Part shown: positions 1 through 8,971 of the stretch, piece by piece
Numbering within the stretch: position 1 is the stretch's first letter
How the letters are laid out: each line of letters begins with the position of its first letter
DNA from: Aurantimonadaceae bacterium
Lineage (GTDB): Bacteria; Pseudomonadota; Alphaproteobacteria; Rhizobiales; Rhizobiaceae
Reading direction: 5' to 3'
NCBI GenBank assembly: GCA_947474855.1
Contig: CANJKV010000003.1
Span: forward strand, 26,376-90,375
DNA length: 64,000 nucleotides
Made by a program: the position numbers and the translations under genes
Notes under the pieces: model-generated
Databases searched by the model: none
What the model was told of the DNA's origin: nothing
Seen by the model: the letters and a program-made list of their open reading frames with translations, nothing else

Positions 1-219
1 GCACTTTTCGATCGACAGAACTGCATCGGCCATGCCCTGCGTCCCCATCTGATGTCGCGCAAGTTGGCGGAGCGTCTCGGAGTTCCCGGCAAGCAAGAGG
101 GAAGGCTTGGGATCGGTGCCGCCGCTGGTTCCGGCACATCCGACTTGGTCGACTACCTCGCGGGCAACCCGCATCGCACGCTGGAGCAGGAGGAGATCGA
201 CCCGACGTTGCCGGTCTGA
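1..219 (+). CDS. C-terminal fragment of an unrecognised protein
   Basis: The frame is open at the left edge of the window and closes at TGA 217-219, giving the last 72 residues of a protein that starts outside. The visible part has a basic stretch (RKLAERLGVPGK), a glycine-alanine run and an acidic tail ending in DPTLPV. I do not recognise a family. Third-position GC is high, which supports coding. Confidence 0.45.
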   Translation, partial: ALFDRQNCIGHALRPHLMSRKLAERLGVPGKQEGRLGIGAAAGSGTSDLVDYLAGNPHRTLEQEEIDPTLPV

Positions 220-548
220 GCGAGAACAGGGTCCGGCATGACCGCCGTTCCGATCTCAACCGTGCCCGTCGGCTTCGACCGGCCTCTTCAGGGCGCCGCG
301 TGCATCGCCGAACCCCCTCATCCACTCGCCCCGCAACTCGCGTTGGTCATGCAGGTAAGGACAATCGCGTGCCGAACTGTCGAGGTCGGAGCCGAGGAAA
401 CTTCCCTTCGCATATGCCACGGCTGGTGTATCTGGGGACTTTGGGGATTTCATGGGGCTCCACAACCATTGCCCGGCGTCAGGGACGGCTTGTCGTGAGT
501 TGGGGACCGGCATCCCGGAGGCGCCCAGATCCCGGATGCGCCGCATGC
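220..548. other. Intergenic stretch, nothing recognised
   Basis: Short overlapping frames exist on both strands but none has a convincing start, ribosome binding site or family resemblance. It separates the rightward partial gene from the leftward XRE gene, so two transcripts converge here. Confidence 0.4.
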
Positions 549-902
549 TCACCGCCTGCCGCCAAGCACCCGCAGGAGCGCTTCCAAATGCTGGCGGATC
601 TCGGGATCCGCGATGTGTGCAAACGCGTCGTCGCGAGCCTTCGCATCGTCGCCGGGGCGTGGCGTGCCTGCGTTTGCCCGGACTGGAAGGTCCCTGAAGA
701 ACTCCGCCACGTCGACGTCCAGAAGCTGGGCCACCCGGTAGAGGCTCGATGCACTGATCCGGTTTTCTCCTGATTCGTACTTGCGGACCTGCTGGTAGGT
801 GGTGCCGACTCCCCTGCCCACCGCTGACAGAGACAGCCCCTTCTTCTTGCGCATTTCGGACAGTCGCGCCCCTATCGAGACATCCAAAGGGTTTATTGCC
901 AT
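549..902 (-). CDS. XRE-family transcriptional regulator
   Basis: A 117-residue protein with a Cro/C1-type helix-turn-helix in its first 65 residues (GARLSEMRKKKGLSLSAV, then TYQQVRKYESGENRIS). The DNA-reading helix and the YE-G-N-RI turn are typical of rhizobial XRE proteins. The tail (residues 70-117) is charged. I chose the ATG at 902 because GGAGG lies 7 bases upstream; an in-frame ATG at 932 would add ten residues. The gene ends about 65 bp from an IS5-type element, so its natural promoter may have been separated from it. Family call is firm; target and signal are unknown. Confidence 0.85.
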   Translation of the reverse strand: MAINPLDVSIGARLSEMRKKKGLSLSAVGRGVGTTYQQVRKYESGENRISASSLYRVAQLLDVDVAEFFRDLPVRANAGTPRPGDDAKARDDAFAHIADPEIRQHLEALLRVLGGRR

Positions 903-968
903 GGCATGCCTCCGGGTGTTGATGCGCGTCAAGCATCGGCTGTGGCGACGACGAGGGAGCCCATACTT

Positions 969-1750
969 CTAGGCGGTGTGGACGGATTTGACCAAGATGA
1001 AGCCGGCGGCGAGAGAGACGATGGAGGCGAAGTTCCGCTTTGTTTTCTCGCAGCGCAGGGCGACGCGCTTGAAGCGCTTGAGCTTGCCGACGGTCTGCTC
1101 GATGCGAGCGCGACCCCTGTAAAGCGCCTTGGCGAAGAAACCCGGTTTCGCTTTCTCGTTGGCCTTGTGCGGGATGACAGGGATGATGCCGCGCTTGCGA
1201 GCCGCCGCCCGGTTGGCCTTGCTGGCATAGCCCTTGTCGCCGATAGCAGCCCGAGGATCGGTGTCGGGGCCAAGGCCAAGAAGGATCGGGAAGTGCGGTG
1301 CGTCGCCTTTCTCCCCGCCGGTCAGGTCGAAAGCGATGGGATGCCCGTCGAAGTCGGTCTTCAGATGGATCTTGGTGGAGAAGCCGCCGCGCGATCGGCC
1401 GAGCGCGTGCCTCGTCTGCCCCCCTTTGCGCCTGCCGCCGAGACGTGGGCTCGAACAACGGTCGAGTCGAACATCTGCACCAGATGCGCCGAGGATGAGA
1501 GTGAGGCGAGATGATCGAAGAAGATCTCAAACACGCCCGCCTTGCTCAATCGATCGAAGCGCTTCCAGACGCTGTTCCACTTGCCAAAGCGCTCCGGCAG
1601 CGCTCGCCAGGTGATGTTGTGGGTGGAGAAGTAGTGCAGCGCTTCGAGGAACAGCCGGTCGTTGCGACCCTTGTCGCCCCGGCGCGGCAACGAGGCACGA
1701 AGCACCTCCAGCGCAACCGCCATGTCCCGCTCGGTCATCGTCGTAGACAT
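969..1750 (-). CDS. IS5/IS427 transposase, two frames joined by -1 frameshift
   Basis: A DDE transposase in two overlapping frames. The first (start 1750) carries the DUF4096-type N-terminal part and the first catalytic Asp in FDSTVVRAHV. Near 1420-1430 the coding strand reads CAAAGGGGGGCAG. A -1 slip on this A3G6 run enters the frame that reads QTRHALGRSRGGFSTK, then DLTGGEKGD, IGDKGY (second Asp) and RARIEQTVGKLKR (Glu), and stops at 969. The second frame has no ATG of its own at the junction, so frameshifting is needed to make the enzyme. Such slippage is known for this IS group. It catalyses cut-and-paste movement of the surrounding IS. Confidence 0.85.
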
Positions 1751-1848
1751 CGCCGACCTCCAATCAGTCGGCCACCTATGAATCAGATCGGATGCCGAAC
1801 CGGAATCCCTGCGCGATCAACAGGACGTAATCCGTCCACACCGCCTAG
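969..1848 (-). mobile_element. IS5-family (IS427-group) insertion sequence
   Basis: An element of about 875 bp bounded by a perfect 20-bp inverted repeat at 969-988 and 1829-1848. The arms read CTAGGCGGTGTGG inward. CTAG at each outer edge fits the CTAG/TA target preference of IS427-group elements. The single transposase gene fills it on the minus strand. Length, end sequence and gene layout agree with the group. Both ends and the frameshift site are intact, so it may be active. Confidence 0.85.
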
Positions 1849-2134
1849 GTAGAAGCCATTTGGCGCGCAATCGCTCATAATGACGTAAGGTTAACCCGAA
1901 GAAGGCGCGATCGTCGCTCGACCTGTCGGGGTTCTTGGGAGCGCTCGAAAGATGGCCGGCGACTTGCCATCCCCCTCGTCACCCGCGGCCTCGCGCGGGA
2001 CATCCAGGCGACGATGAAGACGACGAGAAGCTGTTGAGCCTAGCGGAGCCGTTGACTTGGAAGCCGATCCCGTTACGCCGCCTCGCGCCGATGTCGTTCG
2101 CCTGCTGCCGAGCCACGTCTCCTCCGAGAACCCA

Positions 2135-2440
2135 ATGCATCTTGTCCAAATCCTTCTTCCAACCGCCGACAACGATGGTCTGCCGTTCCTGACGGAACGG
2201 TTCGAGACGCTTCGAAGCGAGCTGACGGATCGTTTCGGCGGCGTGACCGTATTCGCTCAAGGCCCCGCGGAAGGCTTCTGGAAAGGTGACGACGGCACTG
2301 ACCGCGACCAGATCGTCATATTCGAGGTGATGGCGGAGGAAGTCGACGGAGGGTGGTGGTCCGCCCTTCGCGAGCGCCTCGAGCGCGAGTTCCGGCAGGA
2401 CGAAATCGTCATCCGGGTCCAGGTGATCCTACGCCTCTAG
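2135..2440 (+). CDS. Conserved hypothetical protein, about 101 aa
   Basis: A small acidic protein beginning MHLVQILLP and ending IRVQVILRL. The pattern (hydrophobic start, ELTDRFGGVT in the middle, WW-AL-ERLEREF-QDEIVIR at the end) matches a conserved alphaproteobacterial family of unknown function as I remember it. The fold looks like a compact alpha/beta domain. An earlier ATG at 2057 would add 26 unrelated residues, so I prefer 2135. No operon partner. Confidence 0.65.
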   Translation: MHLVQILLPTADNDGLPFLTERFETLRSELTDRFGGVTVFAQGPAEGFWKGDDGTDRDQIVIFEVMAEEVDGGWWSALRERLEREFRQDEIVIRVQVILRL

Positions 2441-3008
2441 CCACTCCACCGAACCTGCGGGCCGCGGCCGACATCGTGCGTGGTCCCTCGCCGCAACCGA
2501 GTCGGGAGGTGGTGCGGCGAACCGTATGGCAAAATGGCTTCCGCAAGCAACGTGCGACGCAGATCGATGGTCTGTGGGCTGAACTGCTGGAGACCGTCGC
2601 AAGCCTGGCAATCCGCCCTCCGGCAGGCGGCAGCCATGTTGACGCAACGTTGGGGAAACAAGCACCCACCGATGCAGCAACCGCCTGAAATCTTGGTGAC
2701 ACCGGGATCGGTTAGAGAAGGCACTCGTGGAAGAGGCCCGGCTCCGGGCAGCGCCCGGTATTCCAAAGCTTGAGATGCGCCCATCCGAGTCGCCGATCCC
2801 ATGAATAAGATGAACGCAGCCCATGGAAGTTGACAACGTCGTCTTCTCGGCCACCGAGCCTCGGCCGTTTGAAGGGAGCCGGACCTTCCCGGCGACTTGA
2901 CGTTCAGTTGCAAGATCGTCGCACGATCGCATCGGCGCGTCGATGAACCATGCTGGCGACTTCTTGCCAACAACATCGTCGGCACGCCTGTCTGAAAGGA
3001 GCTCACCG
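2441..3008. other. Intergenic region, no gene recognised
   Basis: About 570 bp with no frame of convincing codon use. The last bases contain the AAAGGAG ribosome binding site of the next gene (around 2996-3002). Confidence 0.4.
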
Positions 3009-3164
3009 ATGTTCCCGGTGTCGATCAACGCATTCAAGAAGCGGCAGCGCGCCCGCGCTGGCCAACTCGCCCTAAGCGAACTCAGCGACTACCTGCTTCG
3101 CGACATCGGCCTGACGCGAAACGACGTCCGGCACCGCCTCGCCAGCAGGCAGACGATCGAGTGA
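3009..3164 (+). CDS. DUF1127 small protein
   Basis: A 51-residue protein with the DUF1127 (YjiS-like) signature: basic N-terminus FKKRQRARAGQ, then LSDYLLRDIGLTRNDVR. These short arginine-rich proteins are common in Alphaproteobacteria, where some act in phosphate, carbon or small-RNA regulation; the role here is unknown. The ATG at 3009 has AAAGGAG 7-8 bases upstream and is preferred over an upstream ATG at 2943. The next gene starts 72 bp downstream. Confidence 0.8.
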   Translation: MFPVSINAFKKRQRARAGQLALSELSDYLLRDIGLTRNDVRHRLASRQTIE

Positions 3165-3235
3165 CTTCGCGGTGCCAGCTCTCACCTCGGATCGCTCCGC
3201 CTGCTCCCCTAAACGCAGCTACGCGAGGTCACGAC

Positions 3236-4183
3236 ATGAGCACGCAAATCAGTGAACTGCATCTTCCTGTCTCTGGATCGCTCCTGACCGACGGCGGTCT
3301 GGAAACCACGCTGGTGTTTCATCGCGGCATCGAGCTGCCACACTTCGCGGCCTTCGTGCTCCTCGCCTCACCAGAGGGCCGCCGGGAGCTCGAGGGCTAC
3401 TATGAACCCTACCTTGCTCTGGCCCGCCGCCACCGCGTCGGCTTCGTTCTGGACACGCCGACTTGGCGGGCCAACACCGATTGGGGTGAGAAACTCGGTT
3501 ACAGCCCTGCCGCGCTCAGAACAGTGAATCAGGACGCCGTCACCTTCGTCAAAGACCTGAGCTCGCGCTGGCAGACGCCGCTCAGCCCCTGCGCAATCAA
3601 CGGGGTGATCGGACCCCGAGGCGACGGTTACAAGGCCGGCGATGTGGACGCAGACGCAGCCGAAGACTACCACGCGCCTCAGGTCGAGGCCTTCGCGGCC
3701 TCTGCGGTCGATCTGATCTCAGCCATCACCATGAACACGGTCGGTGAAGCCATCGGAATTGCCCGCGCTGCCAAAGCACAAGCGGTACCCTGCGTTGTGT
3801 CCTTCACAGTCGAGACAGATGGACGGCTCGTCGGAGGCGAGAGCCTGCGCGAGGCAGTCGAGCACGTCGACGAGGCAACCGACGGCTCTCCCGCTTACTA
3901 CATGGTGAACTGTGCGCATCCGAGCCACTTCGACGGCTCACTGGCGGAGGGTGCAGGGTGGACCAAACGGCTCGGAGGCATACGCGCCAATGCTTCGACG
4001 AAGAGCCATGCCGAACTTGACGAGGCCGAAACGCTCGACATCGGCGATCCCCTGGATCTGGGCCGCCGCTACGCGAGGCTGCGCGGCCGCTTTCCCAATC
4101 TTCGGGTTCTCGGCGGCTGCTGCGGGACGGACCATCGCCACTTGGCTGCGATCTGCGAAGCCTGTCTGCCGGTTCCCGAATGA
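3236..4183 (+). CDS. Homocysteine S-methyltransferase family protein
   Basis: A 315-residue protein of the zinc-dependent methyltransferase family (MmuM/BHMT-like), which moves a methyl group from S-methylmethionine or betaine to homocysteine to give methionine. The start LLTDGGLETTL is the family's barrel-entry motif. Zinc ligands are visible: Cys in NCAHP near residue 226 and the Cys pair in GGCCGT near 295-296. Length is normal for MmuM. I chose the ATG at 3236; an in-frame ATG at 3161 overlaps the DUF1127 stop and adds an unrelated extension. Substrate cannot be fixed from sequence alone. Confidence 0.85.
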   Translation: MSTQISELHLPVSGSLLTDGGLETTLVFHRGIELPHFAAFVLLASPEGRRELEGYYEPYLALARRHRVGFVLDTPTWRANTDWGEKLGYSPAALRTVNQDAVTFVKDLSSRWQTPLSPCAINGVIGPRGDGYKAGDVDADAAEDYHAPQVEAFAASAVDLISAITMNTVGEAIGIARAAKAQAVPCVVSFTVETDGRLVGGESLREAVEHVDEATDGSPAYYMVNCAHPSHFDGSLAEGAGWTKRLGGIRANASTKSHAELDEAETLDIGDPLDLGRRYARLRGRFPNLRVLGGCCGTDHRHLAAICEACLPVPE

Positions 4184-4516
4184 GGGAGGCGGATCGCTCC
4201 CAAACATAATCCGGTTCAAATCCGGCGAGGGCCGGGCTTACAAGCCACGTTCGAGGTGAGCGGCAGTGTGGGCGAAGTTTGCCTTGGACAGCCACGGCAT
4301 GCCGGGCGGCGTCGGCGGATGCCGGGCGAGGACGTGAATGAGTGTGCCGAATGGCACGCTGAGGGCGCCGACTGTCGATCACTGTCCGCGCCCTCTGGCT
4401 TATTCCTCCGCCTCGGTACATGTGGTCGACGAACGCTCCACTCTTTCGGGAGTGGATGACGAACACGAGCCCTCGCTTCCAAAGGGAGGGGCCGCGCGGC
4501 ATCCCCTCCAGCCTTG
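4184..4516. other. Intergenic region between converging genes
   Basis: About 330 bp between the methyltransferase and a leftward frameshifted gene. No coding frame or terminator hairpin with a T-run is evident. Confidence 0.35.
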
Positions 4517-4964
4517 TCAGGATCCCAGGGAAGCAGCAACCGTACGGAGCTGCCGTACGATGTCGAGCGCGACACTGGGCGCCACGACGCGTCGGCAGGT
4601 TCCCTGCGTGAAGGCGACCCCCGGGACCCGCGCGGGAGATCGCGATCTTGAAGAGCGTCACCGCCGAAACAGGCTCCGCCCTCTCCGACGCACCCGCGGC
4701 CACCTCGATGGCGTCGGCAAGCCGGCGGGATTCCGCTGCGTTCAGGAAGCCGCCCCGGATCGTTCCCTCTCTCTTCGCGGCGATGCTGAACAAGACGTGG
4801 CCACCGTCGACCGCCAGGGACACGCCATCGGCGCGGTCATCGATGGTGCCGTTCCCGACGTAGCCGAGGATCAACTCACCGATCAGGTCGGCCGGCGACC
4901 TGCCGAGTCGTTCGGCAATTTGGGGGAGCATGGCTTCGCGTTCCGGCGGAAGTGCGATGGCCAC
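4517..4964 (-). pseudogene. Frameshifted gene, RHH-like N-terminus plus unknown domain
   Basis: Reading from 4964 the protein starts MAIALPPEREAMLPQIAERL, a ribbon-helix-helix-like segment, then a second domain ending in EPVSAVTLFKIAIS. At a run of five C at 4618-4622 the frame appears to break. One base fewer there would continue as VAFTQGTCRRVVAPSV through LRTVAASLGS to a stop at 4517, with high third-position GC and a sensible hydrophobic pattern. The unbroken frame instead runs on through low-quality sequence. I infer a one-base insertion (real or sequencing error). The family is unrecognised. A 29-residue membrane peptide lies 16 bp upstream and may share its transcript. Confidence 0.5.
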
Positions 4965-4980
4965 TTGGCTTCAAGCCATC

Positions 4981-5070
4981 CTAGAGCAACGCGTGACCGA
5001 CAAAGGCGAACGCCAGCCCCATGACGGCGCTCGTGACCAGGACGATGAAGAGAGGGGAATCGTCAATCAT
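4981..5070 (-). CDS. Possible small membrane peptide
   Basis: A 29-residue frame, MIDDSPLFIVLVTSAVMGL and on to FVGHALL, made almost entirely of one transmembrane helix. It lies 16 bp upstream of the frameshifted gene on the same strand. The start has only a weak GGTGGTG ahead of it. Peptides this short can occur by chance; the hydrophobic profile is the only support. Confidence 0.35.
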   Translation of the reverse strand: MIDDSPLFIVLVTSAVMGLAFAFVGHALL

Positions 5071-5899
5071 GACACCACCATGGCACGATTGCTGGAGCCG
5101 TGCCACAAACATGAATATGTCAGTCATATTCTGGCGGGTGACACAGCGCCCTTGGAGTTCGATGGCAAGGTGCCCCAGCATTCCCAAAACCATCGTCAGG
5201 GAGGAGCGAGCGCGACTTACTGGATGGGTGCAGGCAGGATACGAGCTTGGCGACCGCAAGCCAGCACCGCTCTGATGTCGGCTCACTTCCACCATGGCGG
5301 GCGCCACCTGCGCGGACGATGTTCCGATGGCCCGTCGCGGATCGTTGACTCCGGCATCCTCCCTGCCCTAGCTTGGCGTCATGGTTGAAGCTCGATCCCA
5401 GCTCCGCATCCCGATGCGCAAGGCGCGCATCTCGGGTGGGCGTGCGTCGACCGCCTCCCGCATATCCGCTCGCTGATTTCGACATCCCATTCCGGATGCC
5501 GGACGAGAGGTCGCCTCCGTCCGCAGGAGCGTGCCCGATGTGCCATTCACGTCTCTATTGTCGGCCCAAGGGCCCGCCACCCTCAGAGGCCTGCGTCCGG
5601 CGCACTGAGACAAGCGGTGCGGCTGTTCGCTCAAGCGCCCCCGATTCCCGCATGGACGCCGCCGACCATCGCCGACGCGCACACGAGGGTACGCCCGGCT
5701 TGTTCGGGAGGCCGAAGGTCGCGAAGATCGGGAACGGTCCCGAAGCATGCCATCCACTCCCCTCACCGACGGGGCACGCGTGCCGGGCACATCGTCGCCC
5801 ACCACACTGGCGTTCCCGTCACATAGGCCTCTCCCGCTGACCCGATCCGCCGATCGTCAGTCCCGTGCCGCTTGAGCGGCCAGAGCGAGAGCCTCACCC
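5071..5899. other. Long intergenic region, nothing recognised
   Basis: About 830 bp in which the frames on both strands are arginine/serine-rich translations typical of non-coding GC-rich DNA. No repeat copy, tRNA or IS end was seen. Confidence 0.4.
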
Positions 5900-6235
5900 A
5901 TGCCGGTACTCCTCACCGCCGCGGTGCGGTCGGACGAGCTCGACATCGAGATCGAGCGCGCCGCCGAACTCCTGCGTGACCTGAAACACCTGCGCGAGCA
6001 TGTCCGCCCGTCGATGGAGACGCTCCACCAAGCGCCCGTTCTCCACGGCTGGTCACCCGCCTTCCGTCCCGTCGCCTGCCTCCATGGCCGACCGTCCGGG
6101 CATCCGCGGCTCTCCGGCCGCCAGGACGCGCTTACCTCCCCGCTGTACGTCCTGTCGCTCGAGCTCGGCTTCGCACGAACGGAGAGCCGCTTCTGGCGCC
6201 TCGGCACGCCGGCGGTGGAGGCGAGCGATGCTTGA
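5900..6235 (+). CDS. DUF6634-like protein
   Basis: A 111-residue protein with a helical first half (DIEIERAAELLRDLKHL) and a second half reading LHGWSPAFRPVACLHGRPSG, GHPRL and RTESRFWRLG. The order of these pieces is what I recall of DUF6634, a family seen in alphaproteobacterial accessory DNA; function unknown. It overlaps the AAA-M41 protease start by 8 bases (ATG 6228, stop 6233-6235), so the two are co-translated. That coupling suggests a partner, adaptor or substrate of the protease (inference). Confidence 0.6.
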   Translation: MPVLLTAAVRSDELDIEIERAAELLRDLKHLREHVRPSMETLHQAPVLHGWSPAFRPVACLHGRPSGHPRLSGRQDALTSPLYVLSLELGFARTESRFWRLGTPAVEASDA

Positions 6236-8186
6236 CGATCTCTCCCTCCCGTCACACAGCCCCTCCCCGTCAACCGCGAGGCTGCTCACACCCGCTGCCC
6301 GCCTCGCCAACGAGATCCTGCGCCTCACGCTTGTCGACGGCGGCATGGAGCGCGTGCTCCGGGGCGCGGCCGGCATTGTCGTGATCCACGGGGTGAGGCC
6401 TGAGGACGGCTCGATCCTGCACGACGCCGCTGAGTACCTGGTCTCGGACGACCCGGCCGGCCCTCCGAACATCCACGCTCTCGCGCGCGACTGGACCGAG
6501 CCCAAGCGGCTGCGCGAGGACCATCTCGATCGCCTGATCCTCGAGATCTCCCGCACCTCCAGGCCAGTCATCGTCCTGTGTTCCCGACGCTCCGTCATCC
6601 CTCCGGTGCTCGCCATCCTCGCGGACGCCGTCCTGCCCCTTGCGGATCGCGTGACGCTCGTCGCCGATGTTGCGGAGGAGGTCGGCGGCTTCCGGCCGGA
6701 CGGCAAGCTCCTCAAGAACCTGACGTCCCTTCCGCTCGAGGTCACCAACCTGATCCTGCGGCCGGGCGTGGACCGCCAGCGGATGGAGCTGCTGGCGAGA
6801 GGGCTGCGCCGACACGGTTTCGACACCCACCCGTCGCGCCAGCGGCGCTCGCACGAGGGCGAATCGGGGAAGAAGGTGGCGCCTGCGGCCGCTCCCCCGC
6901 CACCGTCAGTCCGGCCGGAGCGGCTGGAGGACCTGCCCGGCATGGGCGAGGCGCAGCGCTGGGGCCTCGCCCTCGCGCGCGACATCGAGGCGTTCCGAGC
7001 CGCGGAACTCCCTTGGCAGGACATCGAGAGCGGCGCCCTCCTTCATGGCCCCCCCGGAACGGGCAAGACGATGTTCGCGGCCGCTTTCGCAGGATCCTGC
7101 GGGCTTCCGCTCCACGCCCACTCCGTCGCGGCCTGGCAGGCGCGCGGGCATCTCGGCGACATGCTGAAGGCGATGCGGGCGGCCTTCGACGAGGCCCGGA
7201 AAGCCGCACCGTGCGTCCTCTTCGTGGACGAGCTCGACTCGGTCGGCAGCCGCGACGAGCCGCTCGGCGAGCACGCCTCCTACCAGAGGCAGGTGGTCAA
7301 CTGCCTCCTGGAGTGCCTTGACGGTTCCGTGGGGCGCGAGGGCATCGTGGTTGTCGGCGCCACGAACAACCCGTCGGCGATCGACCCGGCGATCAGAAGG
7401 CCGGGACGCCTGGGGCGGCAGATCGAGATCGGCCTTCCCGACCTGCGGGGACGCGTCGGCATCCTCCGGCACCACCTGCGCGGCGACTTGGCCGACATGG
7501 ACCTTGAATGCATCGCCGAGGAGATCGGCGAGGCATCCGGGGCGACGCTCGCCCAGGTCGTGCGCGAGGCGCGGAGCCTGGCCCGTCGTGAGCGCAGGTC
7601 GTTGCGGGCGGACGACCTCCGGACCGCGAGCCCTCCGGGGATCACTCTGTCGGATGCGGCCTTCAGGCGTCTGTGCGTGCACGAGGCCGGCCATGTCGTC
7701 GTGGGTCTCGAGCTCGCCGAGAGCTCCGGTCTCGTCCCGGTCAGCGCAACCGTGCGCCGGACCGTCAGGAACGGCAGGGAACCACGCACCGACTTCCGAT
7801 GCGTCGAGGGGCACGACCGCACGAGGCGGAGTTTGGATGCCAACATCGTCGTCCTGCTCGCCGGCCTCGCGGCCGAGGAGGTCCTGCTCGGCTCGCGCGG
7901 AAGCGGCTCGGGCGGGACGGCGGACGCCGACCTGGTGCGGGCGACGCAGCTCGCGGCCTCGGCGGAGCGTTCACTCGGCCTTGGCTCGGAGTTGGTCTCG
8001 GTGTCCTGGACCGATACGACCGGCCCCGCCGAACTGATCATGGGCGACCCCTGCCTACGCCTTCGGGTCGAAGCTATGCTGGCTGGGTGCCTCAGGGACG
8101 CGAGGCTGATCGTCGAACGGCGGCGGGATGAGGTGGAGGCGCTCGCCCGGCGTCTGGCGGAGAGCCAGTCCATCGATCTGGCATGA
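6228..8186 (+). CDS. Soluble AAA ATPase-M41 metalloprotease fusion
   Basis: A 652-residue FtsH-like protein. Residues 1-215 form an unfamiliar N-terminal domain rich in Val/Leu (RPVIVLCSRRS, LPLADRVTLVADV). The AAA module follows: Walker A GPPGTGKT from residue 274, Walker B LFVDELDS at 331-338, sensor-1 region VVVGATNNPS, and an arginine-finger-like RRPGRLGRQ. The M41 zinc motif HEAGH is intact from residue 485, and DADLVRAT supplies the third ligand. FtsH-type membrane helices are absent, so I expect a cytosolic ATP-dependent protease. Substrates are unknown; the co-translated DUF6634 protein is the obvious candidate partner. The hairpin 8186-8203 directly follows its stop. Confidence 0.85.
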   Translation: MLDDLSLPSHSPSPSTARLLTPAARLANEILRLTLVDGGMERVLRGAAGIVVIHGVRPEDGSILHDAAEYLVSDDPAGPPNIHALARDWTEPKRLREDHLDRLILEISRTSRPVIVLCSRRSVIPPVLAILADAVLPLADRVTLVADVAEEVGGFRPDGKLLKNLTSLPLEVTNLILRPGVDRQRMELLARGLRRHGFDTHPSRQRRSHEGESGKKVAPAAAPPPPSVRPERLEDLPGMGEAQRWGLALARDIEAFRAAELPWQDIESGALLHGPPGTGKTMFAAAFAGSCGLPLHAHSVAAWQARGHLGDMLKAMRAAFDEARKAAPCVLFVDELDSVGSRDEPLGEHASYQRQVVNCLLECLDGSVGREGIVVVGATNNPSAIDPAIRRPGRLGRQIEIGLPDLRGRVGILRHHLRGDLADMDLECIAEEIGEASGATLAQVVREARSLARRERRSLRADDLRTASPPGITLSDAAFRRLCVHEAGHVVVGLELAESSGLVPVSATVRRTVRNGREPRTDFRCVEGHDRTRRSLDANIVVLLAGLAAEEVLLGSRGSGSGGTADADLVRATQLAASAERSLGLGSELVSVSWTDTTGPAELIMGDPCLRLRVEAMLAGCLRDARLIVERRRDEVEALARRLAESQSIDLA

Positions 8187-8203
8187 GGTCCGCCAGCGGA
8201 CCT
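8186..8203 (+). terminator. Hairpin at the stop of the AAA-M41 gene
   Basis: AGGTCCGC and GCGGACCT form a perfect stem overlapping the last base of the stop codon, with a very tight loop. There is no T-run beyond TTCC, so it may act as an RNA 3' end rather than a strong intrinsic terminator. Confidence 0.4.
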
Positions 8204-8394
8204 TCCAAGACGTTGCGGGGTCTCGTTCGGCTTTCCGGAAGCGGATGTTCGCTTTCGGACGTCGTCCGTTCACCTGTCCTCACACAGGTCACGCACGCGC
8301 TGTCGGCGACGATCCGGTGCCGCTTGCGCCGTGCCGATCAGCAGGTAAAGCTCTGCTCAGCGCCGTGCTGAGGAGTGAGGGTGCAGATCATCGA

Positions 8395-8532
8395 TTACTT
8401 CTGTTCAACGATGAAAGCCACGCCTTTCAAAACGTCGCAGGACAGAAGCCCAACCTTTGCCGAGGCGGCAAGTGAGGGTTGCACGGCAGCAATCAGGATT
8501 GTCGCAGCCAGCAGCAGATTTCGGTTGTTCAT
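8395..8532 (-). pseudogene. Truncated DUF992 gene (signal peptide plus first strand)
   Basis: A 45-codon frame begins MNNRNLLLAATILIAAV with a clear signal peptide and cut site (SLAASA), then KVGLLSCDVLKGVAFIV, which resembles the start of DUF992 exported proteins (VGxLxCxVxxGxGFI). It then stops at TAA 8395-8397, far short of the family's usual length of about 150 residues, and the sequence beyond does not resume the family. I read it as a decayed gene whose 5' end survives. Confidence 0.5.
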
Positions 8533-8704
8533 GCCCATCCCCATTTTAGAAACTGCTTATCCCCCTCGCTCAGCCACCTACCGTATGTAGTGACGGCCGA
8601 CGACGATTATGCGTAGTCTCCAACGCCTTTTGGTGATGCACCGAGGGGGAGGCGATTGACAATTTTTGCCAATCCGTCATCTCTTGGGTCCATGGAGGTC
8701 CGAC

Positions 8705-8971
8705 ATGGCAACGATGAACGTGAGCTTACCCACCCCGATGGTGGAGTTCGTAGAGGACATGGTGGCCAGCGGCGGTTACAGTTCGTCCAGCGAGGTGGTG
8801 CGCGAGGCCCTGCGTCTACTCCGCCACGAGCGGGCCATCGAACAGGAGAAAGCTGCCATCCTGCGGCGTGAGGTCGGCATCGGCCTCGAGCAGGCCCGCG
8901 CGGAGCGCTTTTCCGACCGAACCGTGTCCGAGATCGCGGAAGGGGTGATGCAAAGGGCGACGCGGCGTTGA
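8705..8971 (+). CDS. parD: ParD-like antitoxin
   Basis: An 88-residue ribbon-helix-helix protein. It starts MATMNVSLP and continues with VEFVEDMVASGGYSSSSE and VVREALRLLR, the ParD/CopG DNA-binding fold, then an acidic, arginine-containing toxin-binding tail (AERFSDRTVSEIAEGV). The ATG at 8705 follows GGAGG by about 7 bases. The stop overlaps the TTG start of the toxin gene by three bases. Like other ParD proteins it should repress its own promoter and neutralise ParE. Confidence 0.85.
   Translation: MATMNVSLPTPMVEFVEDMVASGGYSSSSEVVREALRLLRHERAIEQEKAAILRREVGIGLEQARAERFSDRTVSEIAEGVMQRATRR

Noticed and set aside
256..1530. Long minus-strand frame through the IS5 element
   Set aside because: It is the wrong frame of the transposase: its words are a shifted version of the DDE domain, and it extends past the IS end.
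3161..3235. Earlier start for the homocysteine methyltransferase
   Set aside because: It overlaps the DUF1127 stop and adds residues without family resemblance.
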